Assembly: GCA_021202075.1 (NCBI GenBank)
Contig: JAJQDT010000060.1
Coordinates: forward strand, 26,651 to 90,650
Length of the DNA stretch: 64,000 bases
Direction: 5' to 3'
Source of the DNA: Lachnospiraceae bacterium
Lineage (GTDB): Bacteria; Bacillota; Clostridia; Lachnospirales; Lachnospiraceae
The position numbers and the translations under genes are program-made. Position 1 is the stretch's first letter, and every line of letters starts with the position of its first letter. Under the pieces are notes generated by a model. It made no database searches. It saw only the letters and a program-made list of their open reading frames with translations, and was not told the DNA's origin. Positions 50,260-59,960 of this stretch are shown piece by piece.

Positions 50260-51060
50260 TCAGGGCTGCTTTCCGATGTAGGCGAGGATTCCGCCGTCTA
50301 CATACAGCACCTGTCCATTGACGAAATTGGACGCATCCGAAGCCAGGAACACGGCCGGTCCGATCAGATCCTCCGTCTCACCCCAGCGGTTCGCCGGCGT
50401 CTTCGCACAGATAAACTGGTCAAACGGATGGCGGCTGCCGTCCGCCTGCGGTTCGCGCAGCGGCGCAGTCTGCGGGGTCGCGATATAGCCCGGCCCGATG
50501 CCGTTGCACTGAATATTCTGCGCCCCATACTCGGAGCAGATATTTCTGGTCAGCATCTTCAGGCCGCCCTTCGCCGCGGCATACGCGGATACCGTCTCCC
50601 GGCCTAGCTCGCTCATCATTGAGCAGATGTTGATGATCTTGCCGTGCCCCTTTTCAATCATCCCGGGAATCACGGCCTTGGAAACGATAAACGGTGCATT
50701 CAGGTCTACGTCAATCACCTGGCGGAACTCTTCCGCGGACATCTCGCACATCGGAATGCGTTTGATGATTCCCGCGTTGTTGACGAGGATGTCGATCACG
50801 CCGACCTCCTCATTGATCTTCTGCACCATGGCGGTTACCTGAGCCTCATCCGTCACATCGCAGAGGTAACCTTTCGCCTCAATCCCAGCTTTCCGGTACT
50901 CCTCCTCGGCTGCCCTTAAGCGGCCCTCGTTGTGTCCGTTAAAAACAACCTTCGCTCCGGCCTGCCCGTACGCGGACGCGATCGCAAAGCCAATCCCATA
51001 GGTGGCCCCGGTGACCAGCGCCACCTTTCCTTCCAGTGAAAACGAATCTAAAACACTCAT
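50260..51060 (-). CDS. kduD: 2-dehydro-3-deoxy-D-gluconate 5-dehydrogenase type SDR
   Basis: KduD reduces 2,5-diketo-3-deoxygluconate to 2-keto-3-deoxygluconate. The 266-residue short-chain dehydrogenase shows TGATYGIG (cofactor), NNAG, the catalytic Ser and YAAAK (CSMMSELGRETVSAYAAAK), and C-terminal VDGGILAYIGKQP. Gluconate 5-dehydrogenases look similar; the neighbour kduI makes KduD the better call. AGGAAAGGG precedes the ATG at 51060. Confidence 0.88.
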   Translation of the reverse strand: MSVLDSFSLEGKVALVTGATYGIGFAIASAYGQAGAKVVFNGHNEGRLRAAEEEYRKAGIEAKGYLCDVTDEAQVTAMVQKINEEVGVIDILVNNAGIIKRIPMCEMSAEEFRQVIDVDLNAPFIVSKAVIPGMIEKGHGKIINICSMMSELGRETVSAYAAAKGGLKMLTRNICSEYGAQNIQCNGIGPGYIATPQTAPLREPQADGSRHPFDQFICAKTPANRWGETEDLIGPAVFLASDASNFVNGQVLYVDGGILAYIGKQP

Positions 51061-51194
51061 ATTCCCTTTCCTCCCTTCTGTTGTCATTCTGTCAAATATC
51101 ATATCTGTTCCAGGCAGCAGGCCGCAGACTATTTGCTATGCCATTGACGCATTATACGTCCGGAGCCTGCCGCAGACGGTTTCTTTTTCCGCGC

Positions 51195-51252
51195 TTTTGC
51201 ACCACTGTTTTCACGCTTTATAATTTTGCATCACTGCTTTCACACTCTATAA
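51195..51252. repeat. Two 29-bp tandem repeats upstream of kduD
   Basis: TTTTGCACCACTGTTTTCAC (51195 on) is followed by a second copy at 51224 with a few changes, each ending TATAA. They lie in the 277-nt gap between kduI and kduD, where a promoter or operator would be. Confidence 0.7.
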
Positions 51253-51337
51253 AATGGCTACGCCTTTTTCAACAAAAATACGCACTCAATACATGTTCGT
51301 GCACACAAAGCGATTTTTTATTGAGCATCTTTCTCTG

Positions 51338-52180
51338 TCATCTCAGATCCGGAATCGCGATATTATCCATATCGTCAAATTCCTGGTTCTCACCGCCCAT
51401 CGCCCAGATAAAAGCGTAGTTGCTGGTGCCTGCACCGGCGTGAATCGACCAGGACGGGGAAATGACCGCCTCCTCGTTGTGCATCACAATGTGGCGTGTC
51501 TCCTGCCCTTCTCCCATCATGTGGAAGACCACGTTCCCCTCCGGGATATCAAAATATGTATAAATCTCCATCCGGCGCTCATGCGTATGCGCCGGCATCG
51601 TATTCCAGACGCTCCCCGGTTCGAGCACCGTCAGCCCCATGCACAGCTGGCAGGTTTTTAAAACGTCCGGATGAATAAACTGATTGATGACTCTCTTATT
51701 CGAGGTCTCGGACGCTCCGAGCGGACGCTTCGCCGCATCAGCGATCTTAATCAGCCGTGTCTCATAGGAGCAGTGCGCGGGGGCCGATACCATGTAAAAT
51801 TTGGCCGGAGCTTCGGGGCTGTCGCTGGCAAACAGAACTTCCTTCGCACCTCTCGTGATATACAGGCAGTCCTTATTTCCCATCGGATAAACCGTGCCGT
51901 CCACGGTCACCTTCCCCGGATTGCCGATATTGAAAATACCAATCTCGCGGCGCTCCAGAAAATAATGCGTGCCGAAATTCGCCCAGACATCGATCCCCTT
52001 TTCGATCGACACTTCCTCGTTGACCGGCATGCAGCCGACCGTCACCATGCGGTCCACATGGCTGTACACCGCGACCACCTGATCGGCCTGATACAGATTC
52101 TGAATCAGGAACTCATTACGAAGCTCCTCCGTTGTGTAGCGCTTTACATCGCGCTGGTTTGCTGAATAACGAATATCCAT
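51338..52180 (-). CDS. kduI: 5-keto 4-deoxyuronate isomerase
   Basis: KduI isomerises 5-keto-4-deoxyuronate (4-deoxy-L-threo-5-hexosulose uronate) to 2,5-diketo-3-deoxygluconate. The 280-residue bicupin has the zinc site MPAHTHERRMEIYTYF and the later His in SWSIHAGAGTSNYAFIWAMGGEN. The start MDIRYSANQRDVKRYTTEELR is typical. It is followed by kduD after a 277-nt gap. Confidence 0.97.
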   Translation of the reverse strand: MDIRYSANQRDVKRYTTEELRNEFLIQNLYQADQVVAVYSHVDRMVTVGCMPVNEEVSIEKGIDVWANFGTHYFLERREIGIFNIGNPGKVTVDGTVYPMGNKDCLYITRGAKEVLFASDSPEAPAKFYMVSAPAHCSYETRLIKIADAAKRPLGASETSNKRVINQFIHPDVLKTCQLCMGLTVLEPGSVWNTMPAHTHERRMEIYTYFDIPEGNVVFHMMGEGQETRHIVMHNEEAVISPSWSIHAGAGTSNYAFIWAMGGENQEFDDMDNIAIPDLR

Positions 52181-52280
52181 TTTTCATAGCTCCTTTCTTT
52201 AAGACCTTTTTTCCCGTATTGCATCATATCATGAACTGCCCGAAAAGGAAAGTAAAATCACGTCACAGGCCGCCGTCCCT

Positions 52281-54572
52281 TTACCGGTTTCCCGGCTGTG
52301 ACAATACAGCTGTGTCGTACGCCGCGACGGTCACGGTCTCGATCCCTTTTTCCGTCGGGATGGACGTGGTCTGCACAGCGTCGCTGTTATTGATCACGAC
52401 CAGCCTGCCGCTTTGGGGATACCACGCGCACTCGGTCCAGGGATTGTCCGTCATATAAAGACCGGAAATCCCTTCGCCGCCCGCATAGCGGATCAGCTGG
52501 TACAGCATACGGGTATTCAGAGTATTCACCTGAAATGATGCCAGGTAAATGCCCATCCCCTTTCCAAAGTCGTGGACGGTTACCAGCGGCGTACTTCCGT
52601 CCGCCAGAAGCACCTTCGCGGTACCATCTGTCAGATAGCGATCCGGCTTCGCCTCGATGGCTGCGCCGTCCGGAATCAGTTTGTCGCCGATCTCCGGCGT
52701 GGCCTCAAATGTCCATCTCCCGTGGCACACCCTCGCGCCGGTGTCTTCATCGACGCCGAGGACATGCGCCATGCGGAAATACGTGTCATAACCTTCGACC
52801 GCGGAGGGCTCGTTTACGCCCAGGAAGACGCCGCCCTCGAAAACCCATTTTGTGAGGATGGTCACCAGCTCATCATCCTTCCACGCGTCCCCGCCGCTCC
52901 AGGCGCTTCCGGCTCTGCCTGCGTTGATTACCACATCGACGTCGGAGAGCACACCGTTTTTCACTTCCTCAAAGGAAAGGAAGCGGACGTCGACCGGAAG
53001 TCCGGAAAGTGCTTCATTAATATGGATCAGGTCATGCATATACGTCTCGTGAAAATGCCCGGACAGCGTCCAGGAGCGCAGCGCGCCCCAGCTGTGCAGC
53101 ACCGCGACCCTGGTTTTGATGGTGTACGGCTTCCCCTCATCATGGAACGAGCGGATCAGCCGGAATTCGTCCGCCACCTTTTCGATATAGTCACTAAACT
53201 CCGGAAACGGCTCAATCAGATGCAGATAACCGCCCAGCCCGATCCGGTCGATTTTCGCCCGCAGCAGGGCGCGCCGCACGCGGATCCAGTATTCCTTCGC
53301 GTCCCGTGTCGGATTCCCGCCCTCGGCAAAGGTCGGCGCACCGCCCAACCCCACCGGGAACAGATACGGATGCAGCCTCAGCTCATGCGTCGGGACATCC
53401 ACCCCGGCGCAGAGCCTGGCCTCATAGCCGGAGAAAACACATTTAATCAGTCCGTCAAAGCCAAATTCACGGAACCTTCCATTGTACGGCTCGACGCCGA
53501 CCCAGCTGTCGTCATAAAAGACATAGGCCTTTTTTCCATAAGAATGTACCATGTCAATGAGCTGTTTCCCAAAGGAAATCACAAAATCATTGATGAATTC
53601 CATCCAGTCCTTTTTGCGCGCATTTCCAGGCATGTGCGTCACATGGAGCTTACCCTTGTTGATAAAATCCTCCGCCGTCATGGCATAGCCATACTTTTTT
53701 TCAAACTCGTCCAGCGCGAGGCTGCTGACTGTAAAATCATAAGAGCCCCAGTCCGTGAACAGATTGCGGTTTCGTTCGCTGCTGCCCCAGATCCAGACAA
53801 AATTGTAAAACATCGAAGTAAAGCGAACCACGGTGGTGTCCGGATGCGTCTCGCACCAGTTCTTCATCCATCCGAGCAGATACTCCTGCGTTTCGGGATA
53901 GCGCGGGTCTATCTGCATCAGATGCTCCTTCTCCCAGTGGTTGGTCGTATGGTTGTACATGGAGATCTCTTCCCAGATCCGGTAGGCCAGAAAGCTGACC
54001 GTATACTTATGGAACGGTACTGCGCCGCGGATGGTCACGCTGCCGTTCGTGCGGTCATACATCCACTGCTCACGTCTGAGCTTCCGGTTGGCTGTGCGGT
54101 CATAGACCTCCCAGTATTTCAATGCGGCATCGCTGTCATTGACGCGAAACTGCTCCGCAAAAAACGCATCCAGCAGGCCGATCGTGAGGGGAGCCGTCTG
54201 CAGATCGGCACTCTCCAATCCTGCGCCGGTCTCTGATGCAATGTCGGCCTTCGATGCTACATCAGCCTCTGCCACAGCATTTTCAGAAACAGATTCCGGA
54301 ATTTTTTCCGGCGGAACTGCTACCGCCGGGGGTGTGCAGAGAAAGGTCTGCTGCAGCTTATCCTGATTTTTCGCGGCCCACTCATTGTGGTCACGTATCA
54401 CGCAGATCGTGGAATAAATTCCATAGCCCGCGTGGACAATCTCATCGGACAACACCGTACCGTCGCTGTCGCGGATCACGTCCGCGCCCCATTTTTCCGC
54501 CATTTTCAGAGTCAGCTGCTCATAGCCGGACTCGCCCGGCAGAGTAAAGCCGCCTTTTCTTATTTCTGCCAT
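52281..54572 (-). CDS. GH112 galactoside phosphorylase, probably D-galactosyl-1,4-L-rhamnose phosphorylase
   Basis: GH112 enzymes split beta-galactosides with phosphate to alpha-galactose 1-phosphate. The 763-residue protein has the family start GGFTLPGESGYEQLTLKMAEKWGADVIRDSDGT, then EHLMQIDPRYPETQ, WGSYDFTVS, YVFYDDSWVGVEPY and GLGGAPTFAEGGNP. Known members act on lacto-N-biose/galacto-N-biose or on galactosyl-rhamnose. Neighbouring GH105, GH28 and KduI make the galactosyl-rhamnose of rhamnogalacturonan I the likely substrate. A low-complexity insert of about 43 residues (about 84-126, Ala/Glu/Ser-rich) is unusual. No signal peptide. Confidence 0.9.
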   Translation of the reverse strand: MAEIRKGGFTLPGESGYEQLTLKMAEKWGADVIRDSDGTVLSDEIVHAGYGIYSTICVIRDHNEWAAKNQDKLQQTFLCTPPAVAVPPEKIPESVSENAVAEADVASKADIASETGAGLESADLQTAPLTIGLLDAFFAEQFRVNDSDAALKYWEVYDRTANRKLRREQWMYDRTNGSVTIRGAVPFHKYTVSFLAYRIWEEISMYNHTTNHWEKEHLMQIDPRYPETQEYLLGWMKNWCETHPDTTVVRFTSMFYNFVWIWGSSERNRNLFTDWGSYDFTVSSLALDEFEKKYGYAMTAEDFINKGKLHVTHMPGNARKKDWMEFINDFVISFGKQLIDMVHSYGKKAYVFYDDSWVGVEPYNGRFREFGFDGLIKCVFSGYEARLCAGVDVPTHELRLHPYLFPVGLGGAPTFAEGGNPTRDAKEYWIRVRRALLRAKIDRIGLGGYLHLIEPFPEFSDYIEKVADEFRLIRSFHDEGKPYTIKTRVAVLHSWGALRSWTLSGHFHETYMHDLIHINEALSGLPVDVRFLSFEEVKNGVLSDVDVVINAGRAGSAWSGGDAWKDDELVTILTKWVFEGGVFLGVNEPSAVEGYDTYFRMAHVLGVDEDTGARVCHGRWTFEATPEIGDKLIPDGAAIEAKPDRYLTDGTAKVLLADGSTPLVTVHDFGKGMGIYLASFQVNTLNTRMLYQLIRYAGGEGISGLYMTDNPWTECAWYPQSGRLVVINNSDAVQTTSIPTEKGIETVTVAAYDTAVLSQPGNR

Positions 54573-54747
54573 AGATTCCTCCTTACGGAATTTTCAAACA
54601 GGTCAGTCATTCTCAGGTAAATAGTATCCCACTTCTGTCCTTTTTACAAGTAATTTCCCATCAGGGACGACTGTCTTTTCTAAATTCATTTATAACAGCT
54701 CCGTCCTTCGGGAAATCAACTGACACAGGGAGTGTGGAAAAATTCAT

Positions 54748-55800
54748 TTACAGCGCCCCATCCTTCGCGATGTCATTGGACACGAGCAGTGTGGCGAAAA
54801 ATGTGAGCGCGAGCCCCTGCCCCCAGCCCTGGATCCAGGCTTTCGGAATGCTGCGGTAGCCCTCGATATCTCTCATGACAGCCGTACCTCCGGAGACGTT
54901 CATGACCTTGCCCTCCTCGCTGACATTCGCCAGGAGCCCCCGGATGGATTTGTTGATGTATTTGGAGTGCAGCGGATTCCCGCGGTTCAGCATCGCCGCC
55001 GCGATCCCCGCGGAAGCGGACACCTCCTCATAGGATTCCGGGTCGTCCAGGACGGTTCTCCAGAGCCCGTTTTCTGTCTGCACGGTCTTCAGCGCAGCCA
55101 GCTGCTCATTCAGGGAACCGGCGATATCGATGTATTTCGGGTAGAGATAACATTCAGGAAGGATGTCGCTCACCTTTGACATCGTAAATGCGGCCCACGC
55201 ATTCGCCCTGCCCCAGTAAATGCCTGACATATGGTCGCCCGTGATGTTGTTATACCCGTGATAATAAAAGCCGCTGTCCGGGTTCTGCAAATATTTAATG
55301 TGCCAGTAGTACTGATTCAGCGCGTCGTCAATCATCGCCTCATCTTTATTCATGACGCCCACCCGCAGCAGCAGAAACGCCGCCATGAACAGGGTGTCCG
55401 CCCAGGCCTGCTCCGGAAAATCATTCTTTGCGGAAACCGTATGCTGCAGCACGTGATCTCCAAATCGGAGCGCGTCATTCGTAATATAGTTTATTTTGCT
55501 CATAAGAATGTCATAATACTTCTGTTCACTGGTCGCCTGATACAGAGTGATCAGGCAATGCCCCATCGCGCAGGCGTTGACCGTCCAGACGGCGGGCAGC
55601 CCCAGGTCAATCAGCTCGTCAATCCGATCCTTCAGAAGCTCCAGATACTCCTGCTTCCCGGTCTTCTCGTACGCGTCGCTGATCCCATAATACGCCACTC
55701 CGCACGGCCAGTCCCAGGTCAGATCCATGTTCATAGTCTTTTTTACAATTCTGTCTATCACCTGCTCGATTTCCTGTTTCTCATACTCCAGTCTTAACAT
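54748..55800 (-). CDS. GH105 unsaturated rhamnogalacturonyl hydrolase
   Basis: This enzyme (350 residues, YteR/YesR type) removes the unsaturated galacturonyl group left by rhamnogalacturonan lyases, releasing 5-keto-4-deoxyuronate for KduI. It has an alpha6/alpha6 barrel with the catalytic Asp in FPEQAWADTLFMAAF, and YYHGYNNITGDHMSGIYWGRAN, SIPKAWIQGWGQGLAL. GGAGG precedes the ATG at 55800. No signal peptide is present, so it works inside the cell on imported oligomers. Confidence 0.93.
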   Translation of the reverse strand: MLRLEYEKQEIEQVIDRIVKKTMNMDLTWDWPCGVAYYGISDAYEKTGKQEYLELLKDRIDELIDLGLPAVWTVNACAMGHCLITLYQATSEQKYYDILMSKINYITNDALRFGDHVLQHTVSAKNDFPEQAWADTLFMAAFLLLRVGVMNKDEAMIDDALNQYYWHIKYLQNPDSGFYYHGYNNITGDHMSGIYWGRANAWAAFTMSKVSDILPECYLYPKYIDIAGSLNEQLAALKTVQTENGLWRTVLDDPESYEEVSASAGIAAAMLNRGNPLHSKYINKSIRGLLANVSEEGKVMNVSGGTAVMRDIEGYRSIPKAWIQGWGQGLALTFFATLLVSNDIAKDGAL

Positions 55801-55910
55801 ACTGCCTCCTTCCCATCCTTTCAGAACCAATCATCAATCCTGCATAAAGCCATGCGTTCTCCGGCCTTTCGCACCCGCAAAAACAATCCGTCCGGCTCCT
55901 CCGTCTGCGA

Positions 55911-55937
55911 AAACACCCCCGGCTTACGCCGGGGGTG
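55911..55937 (-). terminator. Terminator after the ABC binding-protein gene
   Basis: CACCCCCGGC-TTAC-GCCGGGGGTG (10 bp) with TTTT next on the minus strand, about 90 nt past the binding-protein stop. It likely lets less transcription into the enzyme genes than into the transporter genes. Confidence 0.85.
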
Positions 55938-56026
55938 CCGTACTCCTGTAAAATCCTTATCCGGATATTCTGTTTTCTACAGTGAACGGCAAACATCTTT
56001 TGCCATTTACTATAAATGATGCACAA

Positions 56027-57697
56027 TTACTCAAATGTCGTCGCTACTGCGTCGTCATAGGTCGGAAGCTTGGTGGTCATGCCCGCGTTGAAGAGTTCAA
56101 GACGCTCGTCAATAACTTCCTGATAACCCGCATCGAGATACTGCTGCGAATATTCCTCATAGAGAGCGTCAAACTCATCCTCAGACGCCACGACCAGCTT
56201 GTCGCGAAGCTCAATGTACAGATTCAGCAGCGTCTCCTGATATTCTGTCACAGACTCAAGGGAATCACCAAACATACAGTCGGTCACTGCCCAGCCATAG
56301 GAAGCCACTTCTACCTGATTGTAATAGTTCTCAATCACCGCGTCATTGAAATTCTGCGGCAGATTCTGCGGCAGAGAAGCAATGATCGTTTCTTCGATGG
56401 TGCCCGCATTTCTGGAAGCGGAAACGATGCACCAGTAGTCAATGCTGTTGTTGTAGCCCTGCTTGTACTCAGACGGCTGCTCCGCATAATCTACGGATAC
56501 CGGAAGTCCGTCATCGCCATAATTGAAGGTCTCGCCCTCGATGCCCCACTGGAACGTGAAGAGGGTATCTTCCTGGCACATCCACTCCATGTACATCATG
56601 GCTGCCTTGATCTCATCCTCGGTCGCCAGGGAGGAGAAGCCGATCATCATGCCGAACGGGTTGTTCGCACGGTAAGCCGGCGCATAGCCCTCGTCATTCA
56701 GCTCGGTGGACTGAACCACAACTGCCAGTTCCGCGTCCGGATTCTGCTCATAGAAGGACTCCAGCCAGTCCATGGATGCCGAAATATATCCGGAATAAGC
56801 GAAAGTCTCGCCATTGATGAAATTTGACTTATCGGTCTCCGTGTCGATGGTGTAATACTCCGGATTCATAATGCCGGCATTGTACTTCTGATTCAAGAAC
56901 GAAAGGAGCGCCTTATTCTCCGCACTGCTCAGGGACGGGATCTGATAGTCGCCGTACATTACCCAGTTCTCCTCATCCTGCGGATAGGTTCTCCATGCAT
57001 AGGACTGATCAGAACCGACGCCGGTCAGCATCACGCCGCCGTCCGGATACTCCGCAATCCCGGCTTCCTTAATCGCCAGCATCGCGTCAATATAATCCTG
57101 AGAGCTCAGATTCGGGATGTAGTCATAGCCCACTTCCTCGAGCCAGTCCATGCGGACAAACGTAACATAGGTATAGTTTGTCTCATAGTACGGTCTCTCG
57201 CTCAATACGAGGTAATCGCCGCCGGCCATTTCCACATACTGGAGCTGGTCTCTGTCCACCATGCCCTGATAATAGGTCGGTGCGATCTCAGCGAACTGAT
57301 CAATATCATATTCAGTCAGATAACCCTCAGTCGCCCATGTTGCAAGCTTGTCATAGTCATACTCCATCAGAACTGTCGGAAGCTCTCCGGACGCGCCGAG
57401 CAGAGCATAATCCGTCATAACATCCGTACGGGTAATCCCGACATATTCTACGGTGATGTTGTACTGATCGCCGAACTCGGTCTGTACCCATTCGGTCCAG
57501 TAGTTGTCTGTGACATCCGGAACGCCCTCCGCGCCTCTGTCGTAAACCGGGATCTTGATCGTTACATTCTCGTCAAACGCCTCCCATGCGTCCATGCCTG
57601 TCGCTTCGTCCGCGCTGGCGATCGCCGGAATGCTTCCGAATACCATCGTGCCGACAAGTGCCGCTGCGAGCACTCTTTTGAAAACCTTCTTGTTCAT
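56027..57697 (-). CDS. Sugar ABC binding protein, LplA/YtcQ type
   Basis: This 556-residue exported binding protein serves the carbohydrate importer encoded just upstream. It has a signal peptide (MNKKVFKRVLAAALVGTMVFGSIPAIASA) without lipobox Cys, then VTIKIPVYDRGAEGVPDV and YWTEWVQTEFGDQYNI, which are typical of the large LplA/YtcQ binding proteins. In Bacillus YtcQ-YteP-YtcP handle rhamnogalacturonan products, which fits GH105 next door. Substrate by inference. Confidence 0.9.
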   Translation of the reverse strand: MNKKVFKRVLAAALVGTMVFGSIPAIASADEATGMDAWEAFDENVTIKIPVYDRGAEGVPDVTDNYWTEWVQTEFGDQYNITVEYVGITRTDVMTDYALLGASGELPTVLMEYDYDKLATWATEGYLTEYDIDQFAEIAPTYYQGMVDRDQLQYVEMAGGDYLVLSERPYYETNYTYVTFVRMDWLEEVGYDYIPNLSSQDYIDAMLAIKEAGIAEYPDGGVMLTGVGSDQSYAWRTYPQDEENWVMYGDYQIPSLSSAENKALLSFLNQKYNAGIMNPEYYTIDTETDKSNFINGETFAYSGYISASMDWLESFYEQNPDAELAVVVQSTELNDEGYAPAYRANNPFGMMIGFSSLATEDEIKAAMMYMEWMCQEDTLFTFQWGIEGETFNYGDDGLPVSVDYAEQPSEYKQGYNNSIDYWCIVSASRNAGTIEETIIASLPQNLPQNFNDAVIENYYNQVEVASYGWAVTDCMFGDSLESVTEYQETLLNLYIELRDKLVVASEDEFDALYEEYSQQYLDAGYQEVIDERLELFNAGMTTKLPTYDDAVATTFE

Positions 57698-57780
57698 GCA
57701 GTAAATCCTCCTTTTTTAATATAGTGATTCTCTATTCATAACCGGATCCGCGCATACGCCGCACTGACCGTTTGAATACA

Positions 57781-58710
57781 TTATCCCTTCACCGCGCCGA
57801 GCATTGTGCCTTTCACAAAATATTTCTGCAAAAACGGGTAGATGCAGATAATCGGGATGGTGACAAACATAATCGCTGCCGCCTGCAGCACCTCGGGCGT
57901 GCTCGTCACGGCCGCCGCCTCAGAAAGAGTCGTTGTCTGCGCCTCGCTCGCCGACGCTACCATCTGGTAAAGCTTATACTGTACCATCTTCAGGCTGTCG
58001 GTGCGGATATAGTACATATTGTCCGCATAGGCGTTCCAGCGGCCCACCGCGTAGAACAGAGAGAGCGTCGCGAGAATCGGCTTCGAGAGCGGAAGCACGA
58101 TCTTTGTCAGCACCTGGACATTCGTCGCGCCGTCGATAAACGCGGACTCCTCCAGGCTCTCCGGAATATTGGACATGAAATAATTTTTCATAATCAGCAT
58201 ATTGTAGGGAGAGTAAATCAGCGGCCAGATCAATACCCACATCGTATCCAGCAGATGCAGATCGTGCATCAGCAGGTACGTCGGGATGATACCGGCGGTA
58301 AAATACATCGGAACCATCAGGATAAACGTGATCCAGGAGCGTCCCTTCAGCCTCTTTTTGGAGAGCGGGTACGCCGCACAGGTGCAGGCAATCATGCCCA
58401 GCAGTGTAAATATCAGGGTGACAACCAGGCTGTATACAAACGAATACACCAGGCTTCCATCCTTAAAAATAGAGATGTATGCGTCAAAATTAATCCCCTT
58501 CGGCCAGAAGGTCACCTGCTTCGCCAGAACCGCACTGTTGCTGGAAATGGACTTCGCCAGCAGATGCACAAACGGAAGCACGCAGGTCGCACAGAGAATC
58601 ACCAGAATCGCCATCATCACCGCATCACTAACGCGGAACTTCGATATCGCGTGGCTGCCGTCTGAGGAATACTCGCCCTCGCCCGAAACATTTTTCTTTT
58701 TCTTTGCCAT
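57781..58710 (-). CDS. Carbohydrate ABC permease, LplC/YtcP type
   Basis: This 309-residue CUT1-type permease has six helices and the EAA loop (NYFMSNIPESLEESAFIDGATNVQVLTKIVLPLSKPILATLSLF). It ends PFLQKYFVKGTMLGAVKG, the LplC signature. It lies between the LplB-type permease and the binding protein, all one transcript. Confidence 0.95.
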   Translation of the reverse strand: MAKKKKNVSGEGEYSSDGSHAISKFRVSDAVMMAILVILCATCVLPFVHLLAKSISSNSAVLAKQVTFWPKGINFDAYISIFKDGSLVYSFVYSLVVTLIFTLLGMIACTCAAYPLSKKRLKGRSWITFILMVPMYFTAGIIPTYLLMHDLHLLDTMWVLIWPLIYSPYNMLIMKNYFMSNIPESLEESAFIDGATNVQVLTKIVLPLSKPILATLSLFYAVGRWNAYADNMYYIRTDSLKMVQYKLYQMVASASEAQTTTLSEAAAVTSTPEVLQAAAIMFVTIPIICIYPFLQKYFVKGTMLGAVKG

Positions 58711-58870
58711 ATGTATTACCCCTCCCTGAATCCCGGAAATCAGTACACTCGTTATTCAAACCTGCCAGTTCGGAGGACTGCATTTGGAAACAGGATCCTG
58801 CGAAACAGGCCTCCCGCGCCTGCCGCACCATCTGCCACAATACATCCTTCTCCGGCGCGGTATGAGCATC

Positions 58871-59818
58871 TTACAGCAGTCCGTCTTCACCAAGCTTCTT
58901 CGCAACACGGTCAGCGATCAGCACCAGCGCCACACCCACCAGTGACTGGAACAGGTTCACCGCGGTCGCCATACTGTACTTGCTGCTGGAAAGACCTTTT
59001 TCATAGATATATACTGCGAACTGGTACTGGAAATCACGTACCATCGAATTCTGGAAAGCAGTCAGGCGCTCCAGGTTGCTGCCCATCACGCGGCCAAGGT
59101 TCATGATCAGCAGGGTAACAATGGTCGGCCGGATCCCCGGCAGCGTAATGTGAAGCATCCGCTTCCAGCGCCCCGCGCCATCGATCATCGCCGCCTCATA
59201 GAGGTCGCCGCTGATACCGGTAATTGCCGCCAGATACATGATCGTGCCCCAGCCCATCGTCTGCCATACGCCGATCAGCAGGTAGGTCACCGCCCAGTGC
59301 CATTTCTCCGTCAGGAATGGAATGCCGGATTCAATCACGCCCCAGTCCATCAGGATAATGTTGATCAGACCGGATGTCGGACGGAACATCGTATACGCAA
59401 CGCTTCCGATAATCGCCCAGGAAAGGAAATGCGGAAGATACAGAATCGTCTGCGTCACCTTTTTAAACTTCGCATAGCGCAGCTCGTTCAGGATCAATGC
59501 CAGTATGATCGGCAGAGGAAATCCCAGCGCCAGATCAAGCAGGTTGAAAACAATCGAATTCCGGAGAGCACGGATGAAATCCTTGTCGCTGAAGATCTTC
59601 TTAAACGTCTCAAGACCTACCCACTCGCTGCCTGAATACCCTTTCATCGGCTTGTAATCCATGAATACCATACGCAGCCCCGGGTACGCGGCATAGCTGA
59701 ATACGATCACGAGAATAATCGGAAATGCAAGCATCACGTAGAGCTGCCAGTCCCGCTTCATCGCCTTCCCGAGCGGCATATCGTTCTTCGGTACCGACGG
59801 GTTCTTCCTTCTTGCCAT
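58871..59818 (-). CDS. Carbohydrate ABC permease, LplB/YteP type
   Basis: This 315-residue permease pairs with the LplC-type protein. Marks are YVMLAFPIILVIVFSYAAYPGLRMVFMDYKP, the EAA loop GDLYEAAMIDGAGRWKRMLHITLPGIRPTIVTLLI, and FQYQFAVYIYEKGLSSSKYSMATAVNLFQS. The ATG at 59818 has AAGGAGG at a good distance. It is the first gene behind a strong promoter. No ATPase gene is in the cluster; such importers usually borrow a shared MsmX-type ATPase. Confidence 0.95.
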   Translation of the reverse strand: MARRKNPSVPKNDMPLGKAMKRDWQLYVMLAFPIILVIVFSYAAYPGLRMVFMDYKPMKGYSGSEWVGLETFKKIFSDKDFIRALRNSIVFNLLDLALGFPLPIILALILNELRYAKFKKVTQTILYLPHFLSWAIIGSVAYTMFRPTSGLINIILMDWGVIESGIPFLTEKWHWAVTYLLIGVWQTMGWGTIMYLAAITGISGDLYEAAMIDGAGRWKRMLHITLPGIRPTIVTLLIMNLGRVMGSNLERLTAFQNSMVRDFQYQFAVYIYEKGLSSSKYSMATAVNLFQSLVGVALVLIADRVAKKLGEDGLL

Positions 59819-59869
59819 AGCACTGCCTCCTTTTTCATTCCCCCACTTCTGAAAAACAGACTTGATCAT

Positions 59870-59901
59870 TTAAAGATTTAAAGATTTGAAGATTTGAAGA
59901 T
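59870..59901. repeat. Four 8-bp tandem repeats in the leader of the ABC operon
   Basis: TTAAAGAT occurs twice and TTGAAGAT twice without gaps. They lie between the promoter and the start codon, about 50 nt before the gene. Confidence 0.9.
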
Positions 59902-59960
59902 TCGATTTCACATCAAAACACATCAAAGCTTTTCTGTGAAATTTTCAAAACATTAGAAGT

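Noticed and set aside
52572..54236. 554-codon plus-strand frame antisense to the GH112 gene
   Set aside because: Same mirror effect; the sense strand encodes a full phosphorylase.
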